Assembly: GCA_046047235.1 (NCBI GenBank)
Contig: JBJOII010000029.1
Coordinates: forward strand, 1-38,049
DNA from: JBMTVN01 sp046047235
Lineage (GTDB): Bacteria > Verrucomicrobiota > Verrucomicrobiia > Limisphaerales > JAHDYP01
Direction: 5' to 3'
Length of the DNA stretch: 38,049 bases
How positions within the stretch are numbered: the first letter of the stretch is position 1; each line of letters begins with the position of its first letter. The position numbers were made by a program, and so were the translations under genes. The notes below the pieces were generated by a model, which searched no databases, was not told the DNA's origin, and saw only the letters and a program-made list of their open reading frames with translations. Shown one piece after another: positions 23,828 to 32,754 of the stretch.

Positions 23828-25966
23828 ATGCACACTCACACTTTCATAACCCTGCTGCTCTCTCTCCTGATCAGCCAAACCTCCACCCACGCCAATACCT
23901 TCGCCCGCGCCCGCTACACCTGGGCCGAAACCAACCCACCCCCCGCTTCCGCCGCAGTCACATTCCAGATCGCACTCAGCGATGATGGCCCGGACAGAAT
24001 CTGGCTCTACCTCCACGCCACCAAGGCTAACCAGGACACTTTCCGAATCTGGCTGTGCTCAAACGAATACCCCCAACCCGACCACCGAACGGCCTCCACC
24101 AACACTCTCCGCTACCTCCTCCAGGAAAACTCCCAGCCCCCCGTCGAATATCGCAACCAACACTCCAACCTCGCAACTCTCCCCTCCTCAGGCGCCTGGC
24201 CCCACCTCCTCCCCCGCCAACCCGATGGCTCCGCCCCGCTCAGCCGCACTTCCCCACCCGCCCCCACAGTCTCCTACCTCGGGCACACCTACTCCCTCAC
24301 CCCAACTCTCTTCTCACCACCCCTACCTCCCGAAAACCCCGTCGTCCTCGAACTCACCCCGGACCTCCTCGTCGGCTTCCCCCACAACACCCGCCAAATA
24401 AACCCTACCCGACGTTACGATGACTCCGACTACGAACTCACCCCCCTCACCCACGAGAATTACCTGGAAATGATCGAGGCCGGTATGAATTGCCTCAACG
24501 TCAAAGCGGAACAACTCGCCTGGATCCAAAACCAACCCGTCTTCTATTGGGGCCTCTCCCCCGCTGAACTCCCCTACCCGGAATGCCTCTACCGCAGCAC
24601 CTACCTCGGCCCCACTCTCTTCCTCGATGAACCCGCCGTCTGCACCCGCGACCACGTCATCCGCCCCAAACTCCGCGAGGACGACTCCTTCCGCAGCTCC
24701 ATTACCCCCCAAACAGTCCTGGCCGCCTTCACCAACTACTTCCACCACGACAGCCTCGAACGCTCCGCCTGGAACCTCCAACAATCACTCGCAAACCGTC
24801 CCGACGTCAGCCTCGGCTCCATGTCCCTCCCCCAGGCAAACCTCTACTCCTGGGAAACCATGATCAGCTCCGCCGCCTACCAGCTCTCCCAAAACCCCAC
24901 CACCCCGGCCGCTATCGTCTTCGAACCACCCGGCCGCATCGGGACACTCCGCACCCTCCCCGAAATCAACATGACCTACAACTGCCAGATCCCCGCCAAT
25001 AACCCCAACCACCTCCTCGCTATCCTCACCGGCTTCCTCCGCGGCGCCGCCCGCGCCACCCACAAAACCTGGGGCATCAGTATCTACGGCTCAGTCGACC
25101 GCGCCGATGCCCCCTACTGGTTCACCCACGCCTATGACCTCGGGGCCACCCGCTTCTTCTTCTGGGATTCCTACCGCCTCGCCTGTGTCCCCTACCCCGA
25201 ATGCCTCGACATCGCACGTAACCTCAAAAAACACACAGAAAATCTCCCCCACCGCAACCTGCATCGCCTCACCCACGCCGCAGAAACCGCCATCCTCATC
25301 CCGCCAGGCTATAACCTCGGCCATGTCTACCTCGGACGCGGCCTCCTCTGGGGACTCCCCGAACTCAATCTCGAACGCACCAACTCCCACGGCATCCCCT
25401 ACCGCACGGTCATGCATAACGCCTTCATCGAAATCGAACGCTGCCTCCGCCTCGGCACCACCTTCGACCTCCTCTGGGACCTCCCCAGCCTCCAACCCAG
25501 CGGCTACCGCGAAATCGTCCGCATCCGCGAAGACGGCCAACTCGATGTCTCAACCGAACAAGGAACCACCACGCTCAACCAACCCCGCACCCCCACCCGG
25601 CCCGATGGACAATCCCCCACTCTCAAAGTCCATGTCTCCCAACCCAACGCCTCCATCCCCTGCACCATAACCGCCACAGCCGAAATCACGGAAACCAGCG
25701 CCCCAGTCTACTACACCCACGGCACCGATCAGGCAGGCGTCTACCACAACGCCGCAGTCGCACACGAACTCTACGGACCCAACCCGGAAGACTACCGCTT
25801 CCTCCAACCCACAGCCAACCAGCCCAATACCACCGAAACCCGGAACGGCTACCAAAATACCACCCGGTTCACTCTCACCCAGCCCGGCACCTACCAACTC
25901 CGCACCAGCACCACGGACCTCGCCGGCCGTACCACCACCATCTGGACAACCCTCACCACCCAATAA
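23828..25966 (+). CDS. large secreted protein of unknown function, possible glycosidase
   Basis: The family is not recognised. The 712-residue product has a signal peptide (FITLLLSLLISQTSTHA). The first 150 residues look like a beta-sandwich, with ITPEF-like strands such as VTFQIALSDDGPDRIWLYLHATK. A likely TIM barrel from about residue 210 contains MIEAGMNCLNVKAEQL, GPTLFLDEPAV (a DEP motif after a strand), AAIVFEPPGRI and GISIYGSVDRADAPYWFTHAYDLGATRFFFWD. The segment AAETAILIPPGYNLGH ... FDLLWDL resembles the flavodoxin-like domain next to the barrel in GH42-type enzymes. A final beta domain ends in LRTSTTDLAGRTTTIWTTL. It is translationally close to the preceding gene (9-bp gap). Confidence 0.8.
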   Translation: MHTHTFITLLLSLLISQTSTHANTFARARYTWAETNPPPASAAVTFQIALSDDGPDRIWLYLHATKANQDTFRIWLCSNEYPQPDHRTASTNTLRYLLQENSQPPVEYRNQHSNLATLPSSGAWPHLLPRQPDGSAPLSRTSPPAPTVSYLGHTYSLTPTLFSPPLPPENPVVLELTPDLLVGFPHNTRQINPTRRYDDSDYELTPLTHENYLEMIEAGMNCLNVKAEQLAWIQNQPVFYWGLSPAELPYPECLYRSTYLGPTLFLDEPAVCTRDHVIRPKLREDDSFRSSITPQTVLAAFTNYFHHDSLERSAWNLQQSLANRPDVSLGSMSLPQANLYSWETMISSAAYQLSQNPTTPAAIVFEPPGRIGTLRTLPEINMTYNCQIPANNPNHLLAILTGFLRGAARATHKTWGISIYGSVDRADAPYWFTHAYDLGATRFFFWDSYRLACVPYPECLDIARNLKKHTENLPHRNLHRLTHAAETAILIPPGYNLGHVYLGRGLLWGLPELNLERTNSHGIPYRTVMHNAFIEIERCLRLGTTFDLLWDLPSLQPSGYREIVRIREDGQLDVSTEQGTTTLNQPRTPTRPDGQSPTLKVHVSQPNASIPCTITATAEITETSAPVYYTHGTDQAGVYHNAAVAHELYGPNPEDYRFLQPTANQPNTTETRNGYQNTTRFTLTQPGTYQLRTSTTDLAGRTTTIWTTLTTQ

Positions 25967-25984
25967 CCCCCAAAACCAAAAACC

Positions 25985-27373
25985 CTACCCAATCTCCATC
26001 GCCTCAGTGCTGTCCCCAAAGCTCTCCACCTCCACACCCATCCGCTCCAGCATGGATACATATAAATTGCATAACGGCGTCCCCTTCGGATGAGCCAAAT
26101 GCCTCCCGGACTGAATCGTCCCCCCACCACCCCCCGCCAAAATGATCGGCAGGTTGTTCGGGTCGTGCCGGTTCCCATCGGAAAAGCTCGAACCAAACAA
26201 CACCATGCTGTTGTCCAATAACGTCCCCTCCCCCTCACGAATCGACCCCAGCTTGTCCATCAAATACGCCAACTGCTCGTTGTGCCAACGGTTGATCTTC
26301 GAATACGGCTCATACTTCTCCTCCTTGTTCTCATGATGACTCAACTCGTGATGCCCCCCCTTCACACCGTCAATCAAGGCCGAGAAATTCTTGCCCGAAA
26401 CATCGTTCGCAAACATCAACGTGCTCACCCGCGTCGAATCCGTCCAAAACGCCAGCGCAATCAAATCCAACATCAACCGCACATGCTCCTGATGATCCCC
26501 CGGTGCACCAGAAGGAGCCGCCAAATGCTCCTCCTCGGGTGACGTCGGCGGCTCCCACTCCCGACGATCCTGCCTCGCAAAAAACTCAATCCGACTCTCC
26601 ACCTCCCGCACCGCATCCAAATACTCGTCCAGCTTGAATTGATCATCCCGCCCCAACCGCCGCCTCAAATCCCGCGCATCCTCCAGCACCAGATCCAATA
26701 ACAACCGGTCGTCCTCCGCCCGACGCCGCTCCGCATCCCCCTGAACCCCACCCGATCGCAACACCCCAAATAACCGCTCATACGCCAGCTTCGGATCTAT
26801 CTCCCGCGCCACCGGGATCGAAGGCGAACGCCAGGCAATATACGACCCATACAACCGCGTATACCCCACGTTGGTATCAATCCCCGAAATTACAGGATCA
26901 ATCCCCAACTCCAATGAAGGCAACGGAGTCAGATGCCCCAATTGCTGCGCACATAACTGGTCAATCGATATACCCCCCACACTCAAATCCTTGCCCGTCG
27001 TCTTCCGCACCGGTAACCCCGTCAGGAAATTCGCCGTCTTCGCATAATGCCCGTCCCCACTGTGACTGTGCCGCTTGTCCAAACCCGAAAACACCAGGCA
27101 CCGATCCCGATGCCGCGCCAATGGCTCCAACGCCGGCGTCAACTCATAACCCTCACCCGCTAACTCCGGAAACCACGACTTCTCCCAAACCCCGTTCGGA
27201 AAATAAATGCACGCCATCCTCACCGGCGCCTTCACCACCCCCGTCGACTCCACCGACGCCACCGCCCCCGCCGAAGCCTGCCCCATCACCCGCCCCATCG
27301 CCTCCAGGACCGGCAACCCCAACGCCACACCAGCCCCACGTAAAAATGTCCGCCTCGCAATGCCTCGCATCAT
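25985..27373 (-). CDS. DUF1552 family secreted protein
   Basis: DUF1552 proteins are exported proteins of Planctomycetes and Verrucomicrobia, predicted to be alkaline-phosphatase-superfamily-like, with unproven function. The 462-residue product opens with a Tat-like signal (RRTFLRGAGVALGLPVLEA). Family landmarks follow: R-M-A-C-I-Y-F-P-N-G-V, the CLVFSGLDKRHSHSGDGHY segment, PSLELGID, LDEYLDAVREVESRIE, LMLDLIALAFWTDSTRVSTLMFAND and HHELSHHENKEEK. The closing part DNSMVLFGSSFSDGNRHDPNNLPIILAGGG also fits. The start overlaps the stop of the DUF1592-type gene by 4 bp, so the two are translationally coupled, as is common for this pair. Confidence 0.93.
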   Translation of the reverse strand: MMRGIARRTFLRGAGVALGLPVLEAMGRVMGQASAGAVASVESTGVVKAPVRMACIYFPNGVWEKSWFPELAGEGYELTPALEPLARHRDRCLVFSGLDKRHSHSGDGHYAKTANFLTGLPVRKTTGKDLSVGGISIDQLCAQQLGHLTPLPSLELGIDPVISGIDTNVGYTRLYGSYIAWRSPSIPVAREIDPKLAYERLFGVLRSGGVQGDAERRRAEDDRLLLDLVLEDARDLRRRLGRDDQFKLDEYLDAVREVESRIEFFARQDRREWEPPTSPEEEHLAAPSGAPGDHQEHVRLMLDLIALAFWTDSTRVSTLMFANDVSGKNFSALIDGVKGGHHELSHHENKEEKYEPYSKINRWHNEQLAYLMDKLGSIREGEGTLLDNSMVLFGSSFSDGNRHDPNNLPIILAGGGGGTIQSGRHLAHPKGTPLCNLYVSMLERMGVEVESFGDSTEAMEIG

Positions 27374-29349
27374 GTTCCTTCACTCGCTTGCTCGGCATTC
27401 GCATAAAACCGATGCCGAAATGGATAACTCGTCACGATCACTTCAATCAAAACACCCGGCCGATATCCCGACGCCTTCAACGCCTCCATCCCGTCCCGCA
27501 ACACACACTCGTCAAACTTGTTCAACGGCCGCCCATACGCGTAACCCGTCAGCTTCTTCACCAAATGCTTCATCACCTGATCCCGCCGCTCCATCAAAAT
27601 GCCCTTCAATTCCCCCGGCCCATTGAACTTCTCACCCGACGGCAACACCCCCGAAGCATCCACCGCAACCCCTCCATCACTCTCCCGATACCGCCCCAAA
27701 ACATCAAAACTCTCCATCCCAAAACCCAAGGGATCCATCCGGTCATGACACGCCGCACAAGTCGGATCCGCCCGATGCGCCTCCAACCGCTCCCGTAAAC
27801 TCCCCGCATTCACCGTCTCCCCCTCCGCCTCCAAACTCGGCACGTTCGGCGGCGGCGGCGGAACCCGCTCACCCAACACCGCCTCCAATAACCACTTCCC
27901 CCGTAACACCGGACTCGTCCGCAACGGATACGACGTCACCGCATGCACCGCCGCCATCCCCAATACACCCCCACGCACCCGATCCTCCACCTCCACCCGC
28001 CTCAACTCCTCCCCCTCCACCCCACCCATCCCATACAAAGCCGCCAACCGCTCGTTCACAAAAACATAGTCGCTGTCCAATAACTCCAACAACGACCGGT
28101 CCTCCCGAACCACATAATTAAAATACGCCCTCACCTCACCCAACATCACCTCCGCCATCCCCTCCCCAAACTCAGGATACCTCCCCGCATCCGGCCTCAC
28201 CTCACCCCCCAGCCGCTCCAACTCCAACCACTGCATCGCAAACCTCTCCCCCAACGCCTCCGCCCTGGAATCCCTCAACATCCGCTTCACCTGCCCCACA
28301 TACACATCCTCCCGCAGCAACTCCCCCGACGCCGCCAAACCCAATAACTCGTCGTCCGGCATCGATGCCCATAAAAAATAAGACAACCGACTCGCCAATG
28401 GATACGCCGCCAAGGGCTGCACCCCGGTCGCATCCGGCTCCGGCTCCAGTAAAAACAGGAAATGCGGCGATACCATCACCCCCTTCAACGCCAGCCTCAA
28501 CGCCCCCTCATACCCATCCCCACGCTCCCAACCCCGGTCAAATAAACCCATCATGCGATCCACCTCAGCCCCGCTCACCCCACGGCGATACGCCCGCGGC
28601 ATAAACCGCTCCAATACACCACGCGCCGCATCCCTCGCCCCCACCCCCCCACCCGGCCGATCACCCAATAACCGATCCCGCGCCACCACCACCTCCTGCC
28701 ACTCCCCACTCACTTCCCCACCCGCAGGCAATATCGTGCCCAAAACCTCGTCCGCCGCCGCCAAATACTTCTCCACCGCCAAGGTCGACGTAAATAACGT
28801 GTCCCCCACATTGTCAAAACCCTCACCCCCAGCCCCATCCCGCGGCAAACCCTCCCCCACACCCAACTCCACCCCAAATAAATCCCGCACGGTGTTCACA
28901 TACTCATGCCGGTTCAGCCTCCGGCTCATCACATGCCCACGATAAAAATTCTGCGTCCGGTCCGACGCCAGCTGATCACAGTCCAATTCCTCCTTCGGCA
29001 ATTCCCGTAACCACTTCATCAACGCCTGGCGCTTCCCATAATCCATCTCCCCAGAACCCGATGGCGGCATCTCGTTCGCCTGTACCCGCTCCAATACCCG
29101 ACCCCATACCTCCCGACTCTCCATCACCCGCCCAAAATCCCCATACACCCGAAAATCCAAATCCCCCTTCTGCTTCTCCTCCCCATGACACGAATAACAA
29201 TACCGCTCCAAAACCGGCTGAATCACCTCCCCATACTCCTCCTCCACCCCACCACTCACAACCACACACCCCATAACCGCCACCCCAAACACCAAAGCCC
29301 TCCCCAACCCGCAGGGCAGCACCTGTCTCACTTTTCCCAAAGGCTTCAC
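27370..29349 (-). CDS. DUF1592/DUF1588-type secreted cytochrome-like protein
   Basis: A 659-residue multi-domain exported protein. After the signal peptide comes a PSD1-type haem c motif C-Y-S-C-H at 51-55 in VLERYCYSCHGEEKQKGDLDF. Next are the DUF1587-like SRRLNRHEYVNTVRDLFGVEL, DUF1595 and DUF1592 regions (PHFLFLLEPE, YPLASRLSYFLWASMPDDELL) and DUF1588 (GMAAVHAVTSYPLRTSPVLRGKWLLE). A second C-A-A-C-H lies near residue 530 (ADPTCAACHDRMDPLGFG), followed by DUF1585 (KKLTGYAYGR). The architecture suggests periplasmic electron transfer or haem-dependent chemistry; no substrate is established. The visible start is GTG at 29349. It leads the operon with DUF1552 and is divergent from the PQQ-like protein. 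Confidence 0.93.
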   Translation of the reverse strand: MKPLGKVRQVLPCGLGRALVFGVAVMGCVVVSGGVEEEYGEVIQPVLERYCYSCHGEEKQKGDLDFRVYGDFGRVMESREVWGRVLERVQANEMPPSGSGEMDYGKRQALMKWLRELPKEELDCDQLASDRTQNFYRGHVMSRRLNRHEYVNTVRDLFGVELGVGEGLPRDGAGGEGFDNVGDTLFTSTLAVEKYLAAADEVLGTILPAGGEVSGEWQEVVVARDRLLGDRPGGGVGARDAARGVLERFMPRAYRRGVSGAEVDRMMGLFDRGWERGDGYEGALRLALKGVMVSPHFLFLLEPEPDATGVQPLAAYPLASRLSYFLWASMPDDELLGLAASGELLREDVYVGQVKRMLRDSRAEALGERFAMQWLELERLGGEVRPDAGRYPEFGEGMAEVMLGEVRAYFNYVVREDRSLLELLDSDYVFVNERLAALYGMGGVEGEELRRVEVEDRVRGGVLGMAAVHAVTSYPLRTSPVLRGKWLLEAVLGERVPPPPPNVPSLEAEGETVNAGSLRERLEAHRADPTCAACHDRMDPLGFGMESFDVLGRYRESDGGVAVDASGVLPSGEKFNGPGELKGILMERRDQVMKHLVKKLTGYAYGRPLNKFDECVLRDGMEALKASGYRPGVLIEVIVTSYPFRHRFYANAEQASEGT

Positions 29350-29452
29350 TCCGGCCCATCATACCCCTACCCCAGCGCTTGCCAACCCCGCAAATGCGCA
29401 CACCCAACAGAAGGGATTGCATCCCCACTCCCGCTCGCCAATCCTGCCCCCC

Positions 29453-30775
29453 ATGCGAGCAAACCTCCCCCGGCTCACCCCTCTCCTCCTCTCCCTACTC
29501 CAAGCCACCGCCCAAATCACCCCCGTAACCTCCCCCGAACCCGACTGGCCCCAGTGGCGAGGCCCCAGCCGTAACGGCATCTCCACCGAAACCAACCTCC
29601 TCCAATCCTGGCCCACCAATGGCCCCACACGCCTCTGGACCGCCACCAGCCTCGGTAACGGCTACTCCGCCCCCATCATCGTTCAAGACCACATCTACAT
29701 TACCGGCGATATCAACGACTCCCTCCACATCCTCGCCCTCAACCTCGCCGGCGAACCCGTCTGGCAAACCACCAATGGCAACGCCTGGCATCACCCCTAC
29801 CCCGGCGCCCGCGCCGCCTGCACCTACAGCGAAGGCCGACTCTACCACCTCAACGCCCACGGCCGCGTAGCCTGCATCAACGCTTCAACCGGCAAGGAAA
29901 TCTGGGCCTTCTACCTCCACGATCGCTTCGGGGGAAAACCCCCAACCTGGGCCCTCAGTGAATGCCTCCTCGTCCACAAAAACAAAGTCTTCGTCACCCC
30001 AGGAGGAACCCGCGCCGTAGCCGCCGCCCTCGATAAACTCACCGGCCAAACCCTCTGGACCACACCCTCCCTGAAACTCGGACCCAGCCCCTCACCGGAA
30101 CAACAACGACTCCCCGAACCCGCCGGCGAAATCGACGGCCCCAGCTACGCCTCCCCCCTCCTCATCCTCAACCACCAGCAACCCACCCTCATCACCTGCT
30201 CGCAACGCCACATCCTCGCCATCCATGCCAAAACCGGCCAACTCCTCTGGACCCAACCCCTCAAAACCCGCTACGACGTCATCGCCGCCACCCCCGTGCT
30301 GGCCAAGGAACATATCTTCGTCACCGCCCCGGATACCGACAACGGAGGCCTCCTCCTCCAGCTCGGTAACGGCTCCTCCTCCCCCATCGTCCAAACACTG
30401 TGGACCACCCCGCTCGATACCTGCCACGGCGGCGTCATCCACCTCAATAACCACCTCTACGGCTCCTGGTACCGACGCAATAAAGGCTGGGCCGCCGTCA
30501 ACCTCGACTCAGGTGAAATCGACTACTCCCTCCCTGACCTGCCCAAAGGCTCCATCACCTACGCCAACAACCGCCTCTACGTCCTCAGCGAAAATGGCGA
30601 GGCCGCCCTCCTCCAACCCACCCCCACAAGCTTCGTCAATCACGGACAATTCAAGCTAACCCCTAAACGCGTCTCCGATGCCTGGACCCACCCGGTCATC
30701 CTCCACGGCCGACTCTACCTCCGATACCACGAAAGCCTCCACTGCTTCGATGTGCGTAACACACCAAAACCGTAG
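29453..30775 (+). CDS. secreted PQQ-like beta-propeller repeat protein
   Basis: A 440-residue exported protein with a signal peptide (LTPLLLSLLQATAQ), chosen from the ATG at 29453. It carries the Verrucomicrobiota/Planctomycetes opening DWPQWRGPSRNGIS and repeated propeller blades, each with a strand plus A-x-x-T-G-x-x-x-W turn: NLAGEPVWQT, NASTGKEIWAF, DKLTGQTLWTT, HAKTGQLLWTQ, NLDSGEIDYS. Proteins of this type look like quinoprotein alcohol dehydrogenases but mostly lack proven PQQ binding and may be BamB-like or binding scaffolds. It is divergent from the DUF1592 gene with a 103-bp gap. Confidence 0.92.
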   Translation: MRANLPRLTPLLLSLLQATAQITPVTSPEPDWPQWRGPSRNGISTETNLLQSWPTNGPTRLWTATSLGNGYSAPIIVQDHIYITGDINDSLHILALNLAGEPVWQTTNGNAWHHPYPGARAACTYSEGRLYHLNAHGRVACINASTGKEIWAFYLHDRFGGKPPTWALSECLLVHKNKVFVTPGGTRAVAAALDKLTGQTLWTTPSLKLGPSPSPEQQRLPEPAGEIDGPSYASPLLILNHQQPTLITCSQRHILAIHAKTGQLLWTQPLKTRYDVIAATPVLAKEHIFVTAPDTDNGGLLLQLGNGSSSPIVQTLWTTPLDTCHGGVIHLNNHLYGSWYRRNKGWAAVNLDSGEIDYSLPDLPKGSITYANNRLYVLSENGEAALLQPTPTSFVNHGQFKLTPKRVSDAWTHPVILHGRLYLRYHESLHCFDVRNTPKP

Positions 30776-30803
30776 AGGCCTGAATCCAGCCCGAATCTCC
30801 CCG

Positions 30804-31160
30804 TCAAGCAGTCGTCGAAAATCCCACACCATCACGCCCCCCACCCGCATACGAACCCTGAACCCGTCGCAGCCGCGTCGCCGATTGCTCCAACTCAGCC
30901 AGCTGCTCCTCCACATCCGCCATCTTCATCCCCAAACTCTCAAAATTCCGGCGCTCCATCTCCATCAGCTTGCTCACCTGATGCCGCAACGCCGCCCCCA
31001 ACTTCATCGGCTCCGCATCCAGCCTCGTCTTTAACGAGGCCTTCTCCCGCTGGATCGTCGTCAACCAATCCCAGTTCGACGACTCTATCGCCTCAGTCTC
31101 CGCCACCGTCAGTGTCTCCCACTCCTGCAATAAAACACTCGGACTCGTCTTCGTTATCAT
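30804..31160 (-). CDS. FlgN/FliT-like flagellar export chaperone (putative)
   Basis: A 118-residue, mostly helical protein rich in Glu, Gln, Arg and Leu, with coiled-coil heptads in the second half (MADVEEQLAELEQSATRLRRV). The segment LLQEWETLTVAETEAIESSNWDWLTTIQREKASLKTRL resembles the FlgN/FliT opening (L-x-x-E-x-x-A-I-x-x-x-D-x-x-x-L-x-x-L-x-x-x-K). The identification rests on this pattern, its size and its position 25 bp after fliS. The start at 31160 is chosen because GGAGGGG lies upstream. It is the last gene of the sigma-28 transcript. Confidence 0.7.
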   Translation of the reverse strand: MITKTSPSVLLQEWETLTVAETEAIESSNWDWLTTIQREKASLKTRLDAEPMKLGAALRHQVSKLMEMERRNFESLGMKMADVEEQLAELEQSATRLRRVQGSYAGGGRDGVGFSTTA

Positions 31161-31185
31161 GCCACCCCCTCCAGTTTCCTGTCGC

Positions 31186-31620
31186 TCAACCCGCCATGCC
31201 CACCGGCAAGGCCCTCTCCACTCCCGGTAAAATCCCCTCCTGCTGCAGCATCTCCCGCCACGCATCACGAATCACTGTAAGCCGCTCCACCACCTCCCGA
31301 ATCCCCTCCGGCTCCTTGCGCATGTTGCTCTCAAATAGCTTCCGATCCATATACCCATATAAACCCCGCATCGTCTCGGAAAACCCCCCCTCAACCGACA
31401 TGTCCAACGACCGGTCCAACTCCTCCAATATCGCCTGCGCCTTCAGGATGTTGTTGCCAATCGCCTCGTTCATCTCCCCGGGATCCTCCATCTCAAATCC
31501 CTGCAACGACCGCTCCAAAAATCCCAGCGCTCCATCATATAACATCAACACAAGTTGACCAGGAGACGCAGTCTGAGTTGCTACCTGCCGATATCGTGAC
31601 CACGGATTGACGCTATTCAT
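31186..31620 (-). CDS. fliS: flagellar secretion chaperone FliS
   Basis: FliS binds the C-terminal helix of flagellin in the cytoplasm, prevents premature assembly and delivers it to the flagellar export gate. The 144-residue helical protein opens with the family pattern NPWSRYRQVATQTASPGQLVLMLYDGALGFLERS and continues with NNILKAQAILEELDRSLDMSVEGGF and LYGYMDRKLFESN. Length and motif order are normal. The gene lies between the FlgM-like and FlgN/FliT-like genes, with gaps of 40 and 25 bp. It is probably driven by the sigma-28 promoter at 31978-32004. Flagellin itself is not in the window. Confidence 0.95.
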   Translation of the reverse strand: MNSVNPWSRYRQVATQTASPGQLVLMLYDGALGFLERSLQGFEMEDPGEMNEAIGNNILKAQAILEELDRSLDMSVEGGFSETMRGLYGYMDRKLFESNMRKEPEGIREVVERLTVIRDAWREMLQQEGILPGVERALPVGMAG

Positions 31621-31660
31621 TGTTCCTTACCTATGGCTATGGCTTCCAACCTGTTTGCTC

Positions 31661-31921
31661 CTAAACTTCTCCCTCCATGGCCAACAGGGCCGCAATCCTC
31701 TGCAGCGTCTCACGCGGCGGATACGCTGGATCCGCCACCAGTTGCTTGCCCCGCTCCACAACTTCCGAACGAACGTCAGGCGTCCGCTCCAAGGCTCTCT
31801 CCAAAGCATCTGCCTTATCAAACCGCGCGGCATCAGTCTCAACCCGCTCAGGACGCACGACAGGCTTAGCAGCCTTTACCTGCTGCACATTACCCGCATT
31901 GAGGTCCAATTTGATTTCCAT
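31661..31921 (-). CDS. small FlgM-like protein (putative anti-sigma-28)
   Basis: The 86-residue product has a disordered, basic N-terminal half. The C-terminal helical part (DALERALERTPDVRSEVVERG, then KQLVADPAYPPRETLQRIAALL) matches the FlgM layout: R-x-x-x-V, a K/R-x-L/I-x-x-x-x-Y spacing, and a final I-A-x-x-L. FlgM binds FliA (sigma-28) and is exported on hook completion. It is the first gene behind a strong sigma-28-type promoter, as expected of a feedback-controlled anti-sigma gene. The sequence match is short; a FlaG-like or other small flagellar protein remains possible. Confidence 0.65.
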   Translation of the reverse strand: MEIKLDLNAGNVQQVKAAKPVVRPERVETDAARFDKADALERALERTPDVRSEVVERGKQLVADPAYPPRETLQRIAALLAMEGEV

Positions 31922-31977
31922 ACGTCTAACTCACTTCTTGGCAGGCTTTTGTTTACTCTCTCTCACAACCAAACCCT

Positions 31978-32004
31978 ATATCGGCAAAACTAAGTCTAAC
32001 TTTA
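31978..32004 (-). promoter_or_regulatory. sigma-28 (FliA) type flagellar promoter
   Basis: Read on the - strand: TAAA, 15 bases, GCCGATAT. This fits the TAAA-N15-GCCGATAA consensus with one mismatch at the last base; the -35 flank GTT also fits TAAAGTTT. The -10 box lies 57 bp before the start of the FlgM-like gene at 31921. It would drive the FlgM-like, fliS and FlgN/FliT-like genes as a late flagellar operon. Confidence 0.88.
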
Positions 32005-32029
32005 GACAACCCACCCCCACCTCCCCCAA

Positions 32030-32704
32030 TCATCGTAACGGCAGACTCTCCACCAACGCCGTCAAGGTGAACTGCCCAAACCGCCGCGGCGATGCCAGCA
32101 TCGAATCCGGATCCGCCCCCGTCGGCGTCGCAAAATGAACCTTGTAATACGCCTTCGCCGCATCCTCCACCAACGGATCACCCCCATCAAAAATCTCGTC
32201 CACCGCCCACCATACCTTCACCGGATCATGCGCAATCAACTGCGCCCGCCACCCCATCGCCACCGGCGGATACGCCCGATACCGCGTCAGCTGACAAAAT
32301 AATACCCCGTCACACGCCGTCGCCTGGTGAATGCGCTCAAAAAAATCCGCCGGCAATACATCCGTCGTCAACCAGGACGTCTTCCCCGTCCATTGCCGAC
32401 ACTGCTCCGGAGAAACCTGCACCACCTCAAACCTCGCCGACCGAATCAACTCGCTCTGCGCAATCGGCGCCAACGCATCCCGGCCGTTCTCCAAAATCGC
32501 GTCCTCACCCACAATCGCCAACGGCAATACCGCCACTCGCTTGAAATCCCCGGGAAAATGCGTCCCCGCCACAAACACATTCCGCGGCAACCCCCTCCCA
32601 GTCACGGCATCCACACCACTCTTCGGCGTGGAACAACCCGACGCCAGCAACAACACAACGCCCAACCCCGCCATCAATGCTCGTCCTCGCTCTAGTAAAA
32701 TCAT
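32030..32704 (-). CDS. lipoprotein of unknown function near flagellar genes
   Basis: A 224-residue protein with a lipoprotein signal; the lipobox is L-A-S-G-C after GLGVVLLLA. The mature part contains FKRVAVLPLAIVGED, IAQSELIRSARFEVVQVSPEQCRQWTG, and ACDGVLFCQLTRYRAYPPVAMGWRAQLI. This pattern is like envelope lipoproteins of the GNA1162 or TolB-N/curli-CsgG-like type, in which a strand RVAVLP is followed by a helix. The exact family was not identified. ATG 32704 is preferred over 32716 because GGAGG lies immediately before 32716. It lies downstream of fliD (50-bp gap) and upstream of the sigma-28 promoter, suggesting an association with the flagellum such as a sheath or basal structure, which is inference. 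Confidence 0.75.
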   Translation of the reverse strand: MILLERGRALMAGLGVVLLLASGCSTPKSGVDAVTGRGLPRNVFVAGTHFPGDFKRVAVLPLAIVGEDAILENGRDALAPIAQSELIRSARFEVVQVSPEQCRQWTGKTSWLTTDVLPADFFERIHQATACDGVLFCQLTRYRAYPPVAMGWRAQLIAHDPVKVWWAVDEIFDGGDPLVEDAAKAYYKVHFATPTGADPDSMLASPRRFGQFTLTALVESLPLR

Positions 32705-32754
32705 GCCAAACACCATCCTCCATCACCCAACCACCAGCAACGATGAAACCTCCC

